Shown: positions 25,825 to 35,322, counted from the first letter of the stretch. The stretch is 37,641 nucleotides of DNA from JBPESN01 sp051710625 (GCF_051710625.1 NZ_JBPESN010000020.1:1-37641); one strand, 5' to 3'. Program-made: numbers and translations. The notes: a model not told the origin generated them from the letters alone.

Positions 25825-26744
25825 ATGATAGTAAAAATTAAAGCCTTCTTATCAGGCCAAGGAATTGGTGGAAAAGATGAGTATGCTGATGCTTACCATA
25901 TGTATGAGAGGAAGTACGGCAACACATCCTGATATACTCCAGTTGTTCCACAACAAAGCCAGTTGCAGAGCTACGTACTTTATTAAACGTGATTCGGTTG
26001 GTAATCTGTTAGGTGCGTACTGTGCTTGGGGTTCTTTTTATCTCGCGGGTGATACAAAAGCTAGGAAAATTTTTTCTCTGGAAAAATATCCATTGACCTG
26101 CGGTGAGATAGCTTTACCCATTTCATCGACGCTAAAATCTCTGCTTTCCTTTAAAACAAAATACCTATCGTCTATAAATAGTAACATAATTAACGCCACT
26201 TACTCACTTGATAGTGACAGACAAATTTAGCTAGCTAAGGGGTGTGGTAAAAATGGGTTTAGTTACAAAACAAAATCAAGAAGAAACAAAAAGTTGGGGG
26301 ATTTTATAACTGCAGGTGGAGAAATAAAAGATCAATCCGATTTTAGCGATAATAAATTAATTACTATCTTTTCGCGGCTTTTTTTAATGCGTCGAAAATG
26401 TGAAATACAAGGTGTTGATTATATTGCATCAGTTATATGTGAGCTGCGGCATCATATGTTTGGACATGTACTATTGATGCATGGTGAACCTTGTGCTTTT
26501 CAGTTTATAACGCAGTCAGAGAGTCCTGAGTGGTTATGTTTTGACTATTATAAATAGCGGATTTGATCCTCGCTTTGAAAAATTGAGTGTGGGAACAATA
26601 GTAACTTGGTTAAATGTCAAGTCTGCTTATGAACTCTACCAGTCTAGAGGAAAAAATATGCGATATTCATTTGGTAATCCTACTTTTGAATATAAAGACC
26701 GGTGGTGTCATTTATCTCCAGTTGGGCGCATACTTACATTGTAA
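25825..26744 (+). pseudogene. Mig-14-like protein (antimicrobial peptide resistance family), broken
   Basis: Mig-14 of Salmonella is an inner-membrane-associated protein with a GNAT-like fold that promotes resistance to antimicrobial peptides. Joined frames give about 305 residues, the usual length. They start MIVKIKAFLSGQGIGGKDEYADAYHMY, continue HPDILQLFHNKASCRATYF, then LAKGCGKNGFSYKTKSRRN, FITAGGEIKDQSDFSDNK and ESPEWLCFDY, and finish SGFDPRFEKLSVGTIVTWLN and YSFGNPTFEYKDRWCHLSPVG. Lesions are a +1 shift near 25926, TAG at 26228-26230 and an extra T near 26550. The region is clearly AT-richer than its neighbours, indicating transfer. The family call is from memory of conserved C-terminal motifs. 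The gene sits between the phage terminus and dam as cargo. Confidence 0.7.
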
Positions 26745-26756
26745 TAATTTGTTACA

Positions 26757-27182
26757 TTAGTTTATTATTATCAACTCGCGAAATTTCTTTTTACTGTTTC
26801 CCAGAGAGTAAGAAAACGGGAGGCTTTCTTGAGACAATGCCGAAAACACTTCACGCATTTCTGGTATATCATTGACGGGGAAAATTATTTTCCCGTCAAT
26901 CTTTTTAACTAAACGCGCCATGTCTTCATATTTATCGAACGAAAAGGGAACACCATAGCCTTGCGTCTTCCAGTAGGGCGGATCAAGATAAAAGAGCGTG
27001 TGTGGGCGGTCATACTTCCTCTACGCAAGCTTTCCAGCCTAAATGTTCAATTGTTGCTACCGATAAGCGTAAATGCGCCAAAGAAAGCTGCTCTTCAAGC
27101 CTGAGAAGATTCACCGCCTGTGAGTGTACGGCAGAAGTACCGAATGTTTGCCCGGAAACTTTTCCTCCAAACGCCAGATGTT
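26757..27182 (-). pseudogene. Phage DNA adenine methylase (Dam family), 5'-truncated
   Basis: Phage Dam enzymes methylate adenine and often protect phage DNA. The remnant reads HLAFGGKVSGQTFGTSAVHS, NLLRLEEQLSLAHLRLS and ATIEHLGWKACVE, then after a frameshift near 27014 RPHTLFYLDPPYWKTQGYG, with the catalytic DPPY intact, and KIDGKIIFPVNDIPEMREVF up to TAA at 26757. The N-terminal SAM-binding part (FxGG motif) is missing: the sequence stops abruptly at 27182 against a solitary IS terminus. In Mu-like phages such methylases lie near the right end, as here. Confidence 0.85.
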
Positions 27183-27183
27183 G

Positions 27184-27204
27184 CAAATTCAGTGTGCCAC
27201 TACA
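27184..27204 (-). mobile_element. Solitary IS3-family terminal repeat (IS scar)
   Basis: This 21-bp sequence matches the IS terminus at 510-530 in 20 positions. It reads in the same direction (TGTAG-T-GGCACACTG on the minus strand) but is followed at once by dam coding sequence instead of IS interior. An IS evidently inserted into the tail fibre gene, and a later deletion removed the rest of the IS together with the region up to the middle of dam. Confidence 0.75.
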
Positions 27205-27503
27205 ATATCAGGAATGATCCCTGATGGGTAAGCCATTGCCAATTTCGGATATTTACTTTTATCAAACGTCTGTCCCTGCATCAGGGTATAGCCTGCGGGG
27301 ATATTATCCGACGGCCAGGCGATAGAGGCACCGACAGGCAGGATACTCGCGCTGGTCTCTGCCGCAATACTTATTGCGATGGCCTTAATCGCCGCCAGTA
27401 ACTGCGCCGACTGGCTGCTATCGGGCTTCATGCCCACCTCAGCCAGAATATTCTTATGCTCCGTCTGGGTATCAATCATCGCGCCCTGCATGGCATCAGC
27501 CAT
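27205..27503 (-). pseudogene. Phage tail fibre protein, fragment cut by an IS
   Basis: The fragment reads MKPDSSQSAQLLAAIKAIA followed by ILPVGASIAWPSDNIPAGYTLMQGQTFDKSKYPKLAMAYPSGIIPD. This is the conserved collar/fibre tip region of enterobacterial tail fibres (phage_collar-type, PAGYTLMQGQ). The C-terminus is lost at 27204, where the IS terminus begins. The N-terminal side, upstream of 27503, merges with gpN sequence because the baseplate genes between are deleted. Only about 95 residues survive of a fibre that normally has several hundred. Confidence 0.82.
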
Positions 27504-27936
27504 TTGGCGTGCACCACCGTCTCCTCAGCACCGGTAGACTGGTCGCCATCATGGAACAGGCATCAAGCAGCGTCCCTGGCGTATTGTCCGCCAGATTGCC
27601 CTGGGTACCGCTTCCAGCAGCTGCACGCGCACCAGCGAGCCCATACACCGGGTGAAGTAGCTCACCAAGACCGGGGGCTTTTAGCGCCGCCAAAAACACC
27701 TTGAGGCGCCTCTGGTAGCCGTTGCCCCAAAACAGCGCCGACAGCCGGAGGTTCAGTGCTTTCAGCCCGTGGTCTTCCACCTCCGCCCCGTCGCGACAGG
27801 GGTATTCATACACCCCCGTGTCGCGGGCCAGCACCTCACGGGTGTAGAGGCAATCGAAGGCGATACCCCGGAACGACGCCGGCAGCAGCATATCGACACC
27901 CAGCTGCCCGGCCAGTGGATAAATAGTATTAGCCAT
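27504..27936 (-). pseudogene. Mu gpN-like DNA circularisation/tail protein, N-terminal remnant
   Basis: Mu gpN and its relatives (DNA circularisation protein N-terminal family) belong to the tail/baseplate hub. The start at 27936 overlaps the stop of the tape-measure frame (ATGA). It reads MLLPASFRGIAFDCLYTRE, GVYEYPCRDGAEVEDHGLKAL, RLKVFLAALKAPGLGELLHPVYG, all family hallmarks of the first 110 residues. After about 27620 the match fades, and the frame continues into fibre-associated sequence. The rest of gpN and the following baseplate genes (P, 45, W, J, I equivalents) are absent. Confidence 0.78.
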
Positions 27937-29417
27937 CAGTGTCGTCTCCCGTCACGCGTTAGCCGCGTCTCCACGGCGGTGGCAATCTCGCGCCCGTCCA
28001 GCGTGACGCTGACATTCACGGCAGGGGCTGCGGTGGTGGCTGGGGTCGCCGTCGCCGATGTCGCCTCACGCGGCGTAGCGTGACTTCCCGCCAGCCAGCG
28101 ACGTATCTCGTTTAGCACATCCAGCGCGCCGACAGACGGCATCGGCACCGGGCTGGGCGGTAAGCCCGCGTGCCTGCGCCTCAGTCGCCTTATCCTTGCC
28201 TCGCTGCAGCTGTATGAGCGGAAAGTCCTGCGCCCCCCTTGCCAGGCCATCAGGCCGGTTCCTAGCAGGGGAATGCCCTTTAACAGCCCCTCGGCTTTTG
28301 TGGGCGCGCCTTTCAGCAGGCCGCCGGTGGCCCTGGTCAGCGAACCACCGCCTTTGCCCAGCAGCAGCCCAGCAGCAGGGCCGCGCCGGTCTTGACGGTT
28401 GCCACCGCACCTAGCGCGGTTAATGGCCAGCGACGCCTGGGTTGCCGCTGTGGTGAGACCCGGGAATTCCTGTGCCAGCCTGGCGCCGCTTTCGGCCACG
28501 TCGCCCAGCACTTGAGAGACCGGGGCCACGACGTCGTTGGTGGCAGCCTCACCCGGCTCACCGGCAACAGAGCCGGCGGCTTCAAACAGCGCCAGGGTCT
28601 GGACATAGCCCTGCCGCCCGTGGAAGCCGGCCGACTTGGCGTCCTCGAGTGTGCGCGGCACAGCCAAGGCCACCAGCGGCACATCCACCAGACCGTGTTG
28701 CGCCGCTGTGGTGGCCCCACTCAGGGCGATACGGCTGTTGCGCTCACTGAGGTTAAAAATTGACCGCCGCATTTTGCAGCGGCGCCATCTCTTTGGGCTC
28801 AGCCCCGGTGGCCGTGGCGTTTTTCATTACCTCCGGCAGATCAGATAGGAAAAGGCTTTTTCCTTCGGCAGAGAGCGCAGCATGATTTCCAGCGCTTCCA
28901 TGGCCGGGCCGGGGGTGCCGCCGCCGGCGCGGGTGACGGCGCGAATGTGCTGGTCAATGACCGTCAGGCCCGCCTTGCGCACGCTCGCGTTATCATTGCG
29001 GTAGGCAAATTTGGCCAGGTTACGCAGGTGCGCATCGTAGTCCATCTGGCGGGTGATGGGCTGGCGTAGGGTCATGGCCCCCGCGACCAGCCCGGAGCCA
29101 AGGGACAGCATCCCCTTGAGCCAGCTGCGTTGCTGGCGCTCGGCCCCTGCCATCTCCTGACGCAGCCGGGCAATGCTAGTCTGCATCCTGTCATAAGCGC
29201 GCCCCTGCTCGCTGGCCGACAGGGTGCCGCTGCGCGCCAGGCGCTGATAGGCCGCCTGGGTACGCTGGATTTCCCGCTGCAGGTGACGCTCGCCCCGCAG
29301 CCCCAGGGTTTCCCGCGCCTGACTCAGGCGGCGAAATTCCTCCGACAGACGGCGAATGCTCGGCGTCGCGCTGTCCTTGCCGCCAAAGCGTAGCTGGGTA
29401 TCAAATTCACGGGCCAT
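27936..29417 (-). pseudogene. Tail tape measure protein, deleted and frameshifted
   Basis: The tape measure sets tail length inside the tube. The start at 29417 (MAREFDTQLRFGGKDSATPSIRRL) and the long helical, Q/R-rich N-terminus with ERQQRSWLKGMLSLGSGLVAGAMTLRQPI are typical. A frameshift near 28845 follows SYL (PEVMKNATATGAEPKEMAPL in the next frame), then a stop. Another frame reads VPLVALAVPRTLEDAKSAGFHGRQGYVQTLALFEAAGS and then jumps by deletion to VSQVLGDVAESGARLAQEF. The C-terminus VNVSVTLDGREIATAVETRL is the usual tape-measure end. About 490 codons remain, short for the family. Confidence 0.85.
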
Positions 29418-29420
29418 GGG

Positions 29421-29901
29421 TTACGTCCGTTTGGTTGAGGGGGGCCGTCGCCGCAGGCTTTTGATGGTTCTGTTTTTCCGCCAGCTCCTGGGGTTTTCCA
29501 GACGCCCGATAGCGTCGAGGAGCCCCGCCCAGGGCGACAGCGTCAAGGCGGCGCTGATGCCGTACTGTCCGAGTCGGACAAGGGCGAAACGGTAGTCGCG
29601 CAGGCGGGCTTCAACGCGCTGAGCTTTTTTTCACCTCAAGCTGGGCATCCCGTAGTGCTTTGAGATCCTCAGAAACCAGCGTATCGCAGAGAAGCCTATA
29701 GGTGATCTCTTCTGCGGGGATACGGCTCAGCTCGGTGATGCAACGTGCCAGGACACCCACTATGGTGCTCGAGTCCGGGATAGCCCCCTCCACCACGGCG
29801 ATCTCGTCGCCGATGGTGCTGAACCGCACGGTAAAATCACGGTGCCGTTGATCTTTATAAAACACGCCTATCGGTAAGGTGGCGCTGTAGGTAAATGTCA
29901 T
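29421..29901 (-). CDS. Tail assembly chaperone pair with programmed -1 frameshift
   Basis: The primary frame (29901 to 29611) encodes a 96-residue tail assembly protein (MTFTYSATLPIGVFYKDQRH to QLEVKKSSAR), corresponding to the Mu gp41 class. Near its end the coding strand has seven A (29625-29631, GTG AAA AAA AGC). A -1 shift there continues KAQRVEARLRDYRFALVRLGQYGI in an open frame to TAA at 29421, three bases before the tape measure start. Long-tailed phages make such a fused chaperone at a low rate to assemble tape measure and tube. Both frames are undamaged, unusual in this decayed prophage. The frameshift itself is inferred from family behaviour. Confidence 0.8.
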
Positions 29902-29911
29902 GGGTTACTCC

Positions 29912-30277
29912 TCAATTTTGTTCAGTGCAAAGGCGATAATGGTGATACGGGCCTCATTGTCAACGGTATACTGTTCGCCCACCTCGGTGACAAACACATC
30001 CTGATAGGTGATGCGCTTGCCGCCGCTGAAGGGGGTATTGCGTCAATTTCGCGCCCGAGATTTTTTCCCAGTGCAGGGTATTGTTGACCGGCACCACGGC
30101 GGTGATGGACAGCTCCCAAGTGGCGATCCCCTGGGAGTAAGCCTTGGCGCGCCCGGTGGAGTTCATGGTCTTGACCAGCTGCTTGCCTCCTGTGTTCGCG
30201 CGCGGACTAAATTCAGTCACCTCAACCTCGGTGCTGTTAACCTCCAGCACCACCGCGCCGGTGTATTCCAGTGCCAT
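29912..30277 (-). pseudogene. Mu-like tail tube protein, one frameshift
   Basis: The tube protein (Mu gpM class) forms the inner tube of the contractile tail. The start is 30277 (MALEYTGAVVLEVNSTEVEVTEFSPRANTGGKQLV). The frame slips near 30038 in a run of C (TQYP), and the next frame carries FSGGKRITYQDVFVTEVGEQYTVDNEARITIIAFALNKIEE to TGA at 29912. Total length of about 121 residues is as expected, so a single one-base indel is the only lesion visible. It lies between sheath and chaperone genes in standard order. Confidence 0.87.
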
Positions 30278-30288
30278 ACAGGCCCCCT

Positions 30289-31221
30289 TTACAAAAGATA
30301 AATGGTGGCGGCAAACACACGCAGGCCGCGTACCACCGCCGCCGGGATACTCGCATCGGCGCGGCTGTCATCCTGCCGACTGCGCGTTACCGTCAACTGC
30401 TCCTTATGCGCGTCCACGTTTTCGACGATTTCCAGCTGCTCCAGGGCGTAGAGCACATCGAGTAGCTCGGAGCGGATACGCTGCAGGCGGATATCGTTGA
30501 GTTTTTCACGCGGGAAGCACTGGGTGATACGGGCACGGCAGGCCAGGCGTACATAGTCCAGCGAGCGCAGGATAGTGATATCTATCAGTGAACGGTCGGT
30601 CACGCCCATGCTGTTTTTCACATAGGTGCTGACCGCCCGCACAATCTGCACCTGACTGCCGTTCACTTCAAAAGGCGTCAGGCCGTTGGCCACCGCGTTT
30701 TCCTGCTCGCTGCGCCCCGGCCATTTGTCCTGTGGCGTGATGTCCGCACCGGGTAACGCCAGGGTATTGAGCGGGCGTGCCGGGTCGGACTTGCTGGCGA
30801 TGATGGCGGCATATATCGCTGCCAGCTCGTCGTTGGGCAGCATTGAGCCGTGGTACCAGCCCAGAGTGAGACGCGCCGCGTTGACGTTGGGTCGTGAGCG
30901 CCGTGCCACCTGACAGCGTACCGTTCCAGCCAACAACGCCCAGCGCCGCATCCAAGTGCGGGGTCGCCTTCGCCGCCACGCATCGACGTCAGCGCAGCGG
31001 TTGGTTACCACAGGCCCCTTTGTTGCGCGCCGTCAGCACCAGCTCAGCTGCTTGCCGGGACTTTTACCGCCGGATGACGGCGGCGGAATATCCGCCATCG
31101 CCGCCGTCACCGGTAGCGCGTCCAGGGTGTTGATGGCCTCCACCATGCTCACCATCAGCGCCCCGGCGCTATCGCCACTGGCGACAGCAATAGCGACGGT
31201 ATCACGGCATCAATGCTCATG
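30289..31221 (-). pseudogene. Contractile tail sheath protein, N-terminally deleted
   Basis: The sheath (Mu gpL class) contracts to drive the tube. The readable C-terminal half contains NVNAARLTLGWYHGSMLPNDELAAIYAAI, RPLNTLALPGADITPQDKW, NGLTPFEVNGSQVQIVRAVSTY and DITILRSLDYVRLACRARI to VRGLRVFAATIYLL before the stop at 30289. In other frames 30900-31221 gives AIAVASGDSAGALMVSMVEA and INTLDALPVTAAM, the middle of the sheath. At least three frameshifts are present, and about the first 130 residues are lost at the deletion that joins it to the portal remnant. Confidence 0.87.
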
Positions 31222-31240
31222 CGTCCCCCTTGGTATCACG

Positions 31241-32754
31241 TCAATCATGGTCTTTTGCTTTTGTGGTCACGATATCCTGCGCAACAACTGCTGGCGGATC
31301 ATCAAGGTGATACGCCAGCCCGGTGCGCTCATGCATCGGCCACGGCGTATCCAGTCGTCCCTGATAGTCGGCAAACAGCCGGTCAGGGTCATTGTCGCCT
31401 CCCGGCGCGGGCCAGCGGCCATTATCCAGCGCCTCTTCAACCCAGACCGTGTCGAATTCGCAAGAATAGGCCGCCAGGGCATCACTGTTCAGGCGAGCGC
31501 TGAACAGTGAGCGCACCCAGCCCGGCAGCAGGGGCTCGTCGTCCCGGACGGCGGGACTGGCGCTTTCCGCCCGCGCCCAGGCCACCGGCATCGGCACGCC
31601 GCTGCGCCCCAGGAGATCCAGGATCTCGGCGGTCTCCTTCATATCGCGTGGCTGGCGGGTATCAAACTCAAAGCGGCACATGTGGCACGGAGTGATATCG
31701 CTATAGCCGTTAAGCTTGAGCAGCGGTTAAAGCAGGTCGCGGGTCAGCGTACCGGCCAGCTGCACCGCATCACTGGCGGTCAGCTCATGGCGCACCTCGT
31801 TATGCACGTTGCCCAGGGCATTGGTGCTGCTCTTGCCGTCCGCCTGGGTGGGTCACCTTGGACTGGGCGCTTTCGCACCACTGCATCATATTACTGGAAC
31901 GGGTCGACCTGCCCTTGTGCAGCGGACTCAAAGCGGATAGCGGTGCGTTCGTGGATAATGCCGCCGGCGTTATGCCCCAGGTCGCGCAGCGCCCACAGCA
32001 GCATGTTTTTCTCTTCCTCGCTGGCCCCGTCGGAATAGGTGCCCACCCGCGTCGGCAGGCCGTAGATTTCCAGAAACTCTGCCAGGTCACGGGCGGCAAT
32101 ATTCTTGAACAGGTAGGTCCATACCAGTACCCGGAACAGGCCGCTTTCCGCCACCCAGCCGCTTTTGGCCTGGTGACGATGCAGCAGCTAGCCGAAGGGG
32201 TTAAGCTCAGCGCCGTCGAGGCTGCCGTCAATCAGGCGGATGGCGTTACGGTTATGGGTCGCGGTCTGGAACCAGCGTTGCGGGCGCTTGTAGAAGGCGC
32301 AGGGCAGCCAGATGTTTTCCGCCTGTTTCCATCGGATTTCCACGGCGGCAAAGCCGTGACCAATGGCGTCCAACAAGTCGAACAGCAGCGTTTCAAACTC
32401 CGGCAGGTCTGAAAACCATTCCGTCGCGGCGTCCCCCATGGCCTTTTCCTGTGCGCTGGGATGACGCGGCGGCACAATGCGCCAGGTGAGCGGCATCACC
32501 GAGCGGCGGCGCTTGCTCATCTCGGCAAACAGGTGGCCGTCGCGCTCCTCCATATCAAAAAACAGGTCATCCTGGCGCACCAGATGCCTCTGTTCGGCCT
32601 CGCTCAGGATGTCATACACCCGGCGGATATCGATGCCCAGCGAGAGGTGCTTGGCCAGTTGTTGATAACGCAGTTGGCGGTTATCGGCAGTCTGTGGCTG
32701 CGTTAGGGTGCGGCGGCGCAACAACCGGCCGTAAATATCGGTGAACATGCCCAT
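31241..32754 (-). pseudogene. Mu gp29-like portal protein (DUF935), broken
   Basis: The portal forms the ring for DNA entry into the head. The start at 32754 overlaps the terminase stop (TAATG). Blocks are LGIDIRRVYDILSEAEQRHLVRQ, SVMPLTWRIVPP, DLLDAIGHGFAAVEIRW, then after TAG at 32188 (Trp expected) LFRVLVWTYLFKNIAARDLAEF and LEIYGLPTRVGTYSDGAS. Frame changes near 31900-31840 lead to TNALGNVHNEVRHELTASDA, QLAGTLTRDLL and RFEFDTRQPRDMKETAEIL. The last 80 codons (to 31241) are not clearly family sequence, and the junction with sheath lies just beyond. The gene is dead from at least one stop and two frameshifts. Confidence 0.87.
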
Positions 32755-34391
32755 TACCAGCCTCCACGGGAAAAGCCCAGCCGTCCGGGGTGACGGTCAC
32801 CGGACAATGAGCGGTATTCAGTTTTCGGGCCGTGGGTCACAGCCAGCGTCCAGAGCATGTGCAGCGCATCCGGGCCGTCGTCATGGTCGGCGCGGGGAAA
32901 GTGGCGCAGCTGCTGTATCAGGGTGGTATGGCTGGCGTGCAGCCGGATAAGCCCGTTTTTCATATGGGGCTGCAGGGTCTCGATACGCAACAGCTTGTCG
33001 GCATGGGGGATAATGGCCCGCGCCGGCACCGGGTGACCCAGCTGTGCCGCGCGTTTAATCAGCTCGGTGCCCAGGAACTCCTGGAACTGCACCGCCTCAA
33101 TACCTCAGACCAGGCCGTGGTATTCCTTTTGCAGGGCGATGATGTTGCTGATAACGGCGTCCGGCAGCCGCTTGCGTATCTGCGCTTCCACCACATCCCG
33201 CACGCCGGTGGTGCGATTAAAACCGCCGACCAGCGGAGCTGATGGGTCACGGCTAACCCCGGCCTTGCCGAGGCTGGGGTCGCAGGCCCCGTAGAAAACC
33301 ACTCGTTAAGCCGGTTGCCCCAGAAATGCAGGCCGTGGGCAAACAGCGTATCCTCACCGCTGACCGGGTCATTCTGGTACTCGGCGTCAAAGGTGGCGTG
33401 ACCGTCCCGGGTGCGGATATGCATCAGGGTCAGCAGCGGGCGGACGGACCAGGAGACTTCCGCGCCTTCCTTTATCTCGGTACGGTGTGACGTATAAAAA
33501 TCCTGCGCAGCGGCCTTTCCCTGGTTACGCAATACCTGCTCCCAGGTCTTTCACAGCGACAGGTTCACCGGCCACTGGCGCAGGGCCTTAAACCGTGCCT
33601 GCCGCCACAATGGGTTATTCAGGGTGCGTGATAACACCGAGTCGTAATGCAGGATGGTGCCGATATACACCACATCGGGTTTTGCGCCCGCGCCGCCCAG
33701 CGGCAGCACGGTTTTTCTCAGCCAGCTTTCCCGCTTGTCGCGCTGATTCGGGTTGCGCAGCTGCTCGTCGTTCTCAATATCGTCCGGTATCACCAGGTCA
33801 GGGAGGTGCGGCCCGTGTCGCAAGCCGCGCAGCTTTTTGCCGCTGCCGGCCACCTGCACCTTGATATCATTGTACGTCAGGATGGTGCCCATCTGCCAGA
33901 CGCGACCGACACCGCAGGCTTTGGGGAAGTCGGCCCGCAACCGGGGGTTAAATTCCAGCTCGGCCTTAATGGCTTCGAGCATCGGGTACGCCTGGTCGAT
34001 GAAGTCCATCATTATCAGGGTATAGTGCTTGATGCTACGTACCAGACACTACAGCACAAACAGCTGGCTGACCAGCGTTGACTTGGTCTCTCCGCGCGGC
34101 GCGACGATAGCGTCCTGCTCGCCTTTCGGGCTGGCGACTACCTGTGGCAGCCGCTGAAACAGATAGCCATGCAGTTTACTGGGGTCGGCATGACGGATAT
34201 AGTGCGGAAAATAGGTCTGCACAAAATAGCGGTAGCCGTTCACCGGGTCAGCCCACCCGTGAACGCCGTATCGCCATGGCTTCCGCCCCGGTATCAAAAC
34301 CCAGGCATTTGGCCTTGATAGTGCGTCACAGGCTGGAAACCAGCGCAGCCAGCGAGTGCTGGAATTCACGGATGAAAAATTTCGCCGCCAT
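32754..34391 (-). pseudogene. Mu gp28-like terminase large subunit, multiply interrupted
   Basis: The terminase ATPase/nuclease packages phage DNA. The start MAAKFFIREFQHSLAALVSSL is at 34391, and the family core is spread over collinear pieces: NGYRYFVQTYFPHYIRHADPS, IVAPRGETKSTLVSQLFVL (Walker A type APRGETKST), MLEAIKAELEFNPRLRADFP, LRGLRHGPHLPDLVIPDDIEND (Walker B), VVYIGTILHYDSVLSR, FDAEYQNDPVSGEDTLF, GACDPSLGKAGVSRDPSA (nuclease) and LRHFPRADHDDGPDALHML. Interruptions are TGA at codon 22, a frameshift near 34260, TAG at 34049, TGA at 33551, a frameshift near 33305 and TGA at 33105. Three of the stops stand where Trp is expected. About 545 codons in all. Confidence 0.9.
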
Positions 34392-34421
34392 ATCTCGCTT
34401 TAAATCCCCTGTAAACGCAGT

Positions 34422-34634
34422 TTACACGCCATGATGACGCTCAGCCAGTACCGCATTGATGCGCAACACCAAAGTCTCTGCCACCGTGTCAACGCTGCCG
34501 GCGACACTCGCCAAACATAAAAAGTGCGCACCACCGTCCAGACCGACAGACACATTCTCGCCGGCGACCCTGATCACGCTGACCTCGGCCGGGTCGAGAT
34601 ACACGCCCGGCAACAGCTTGACCAGCTGCTTCAT
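34422..34634 (-). CDS. Unknown 70-residue phage protein
   Basis: I do not recognise this protein. It starts MKQLVKLLPGVYLDPAEVSVI at ATG 34634, with GAGGCGG about ten bases upstream, and reads VGLDGGAHFLCLASVAGSVDTVAETLVLRINAVL. The pattern of short hydrophobic strands suggests a small beta-rich fold. The frame is open from the start to 34422, 31 bp before the terminase start. Position between DUF1804 and terminase suggests a minor morphogenesis or packaging role, which is only an inference. Confidence 0.5.
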   Translation of the reverse strand: MKQLVKLLPGVYLDPAEVSVIRVAGENVSVGLDGGAHFLCLASVAGSVDTVAETLVLRINAVLAERHHGV

Positions 34635-34833
34635 GCCAGCGCCGCCTCTATCTGGTTTTTGATGCGGGTTGACGCCTGAAAGGGTGTTTTCGCCATAGGC
34701 GACATCCACGGCATGCCCTGCGCCGTCGCGCAGCTTGACAAACACCTCGCCACCGTTGCTGACTTAAACCTTGGTGATTTCCTCGGCGATAACGGCCACA
34801 TCCATCCTGGATTTCAACGAATTGATTAGCCAT
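34635..34833 (-). pseudogene. Unknown small phage gene, frameshifted
   Basis: A short frame opens MANQFVEIQDG at 34833, overlapping the DUF1804 stop (TATGGCTAA), which suggests translational coupling. It is soon lost; the next frame reads DVAVIAEEITKV, a TAA, then VSNGGEVFVKLRDGAGHAV and DVAYGENTLSGVNPHQK, running in frame into the next small gene. One frameshift and one stop are needed to explain it. No family is recognised. Confidence 0.5.
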
Positions 34834-35322
34834 AATGTTTTTTTAGTATCGGTCCGAAAGCCTCAAGAATGTCAACAAACGCCGACAGATGTCGGGGGTG
34901 TTTGTCCTGAATAAACGCCGAGAACAGCTTCAGGGTCTCCATGGTGGTGGCCAGCTGACTGGTCTCGGGCAGGATTTTGCTGGCGGCAATGGACTTGCTC
35001 CACGCATCCGTTAAGCGTGCCAGCAGCTCAACCCCCTCTGGGACACTCAATGTGTCAGCCAGGTTGACTTTTTCCAGTGTCTCCTGAAACTGCGCCATCA
35101 GGCTGGTCAGGATGGCGCGCGCGATATCTTCCGTCGCGCCGTTGGCCAGCAGATGGGTGCTGCGTATCACCTCCCAGTCATCGCCACTGTTTAGCGCCTT
35201 TTTTTCCAGTGCCGGGCGGAATACACACTGACGCCGCACTGGATTGCCGCCCGCTCCAGAGACAGGTTGCCGAACACATAAGCCCGGCGCAGCCCTTCGC
35301 GGGTGGCCCTGGAATGCGCCAT
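34826..35322 (-). pseudogene. DUF1804 phage protein (terminase small subunit-like), frameshifted
   Basis: DUF1804 proteins of Mu-like phages carry an N-terminal helix-turn-helix and probably serve in DNA packaging next to terminase. The start is MAHSRATREGLRRAYVFGNLSLERAAIQCGVSVYSARHWK at 35322. The frame breaks in a run of seven A (coding strand, near 35202-35208), and the next frame continues ALNSGDDWEVIRSTHLLANGA, ILTSLMAQFQETLE, ASKILPETSQLATTMETLKLFSAF and DILEAFGPILKKHYG to 34826. Otherwise both halves are complete, about 165 residues. The single homopolymer lesion resembles those in yaaA and gemA. Confidence 0.82.

Noticed and set aside
32188..34391. TGA read as tryptophan (altered genetic code) in the prophage
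   Set aside because: TAG occurs at equivalent Trp sites, frameshifts are present too, and the intact host genes use TGG normally. Decay explains the pattern better.
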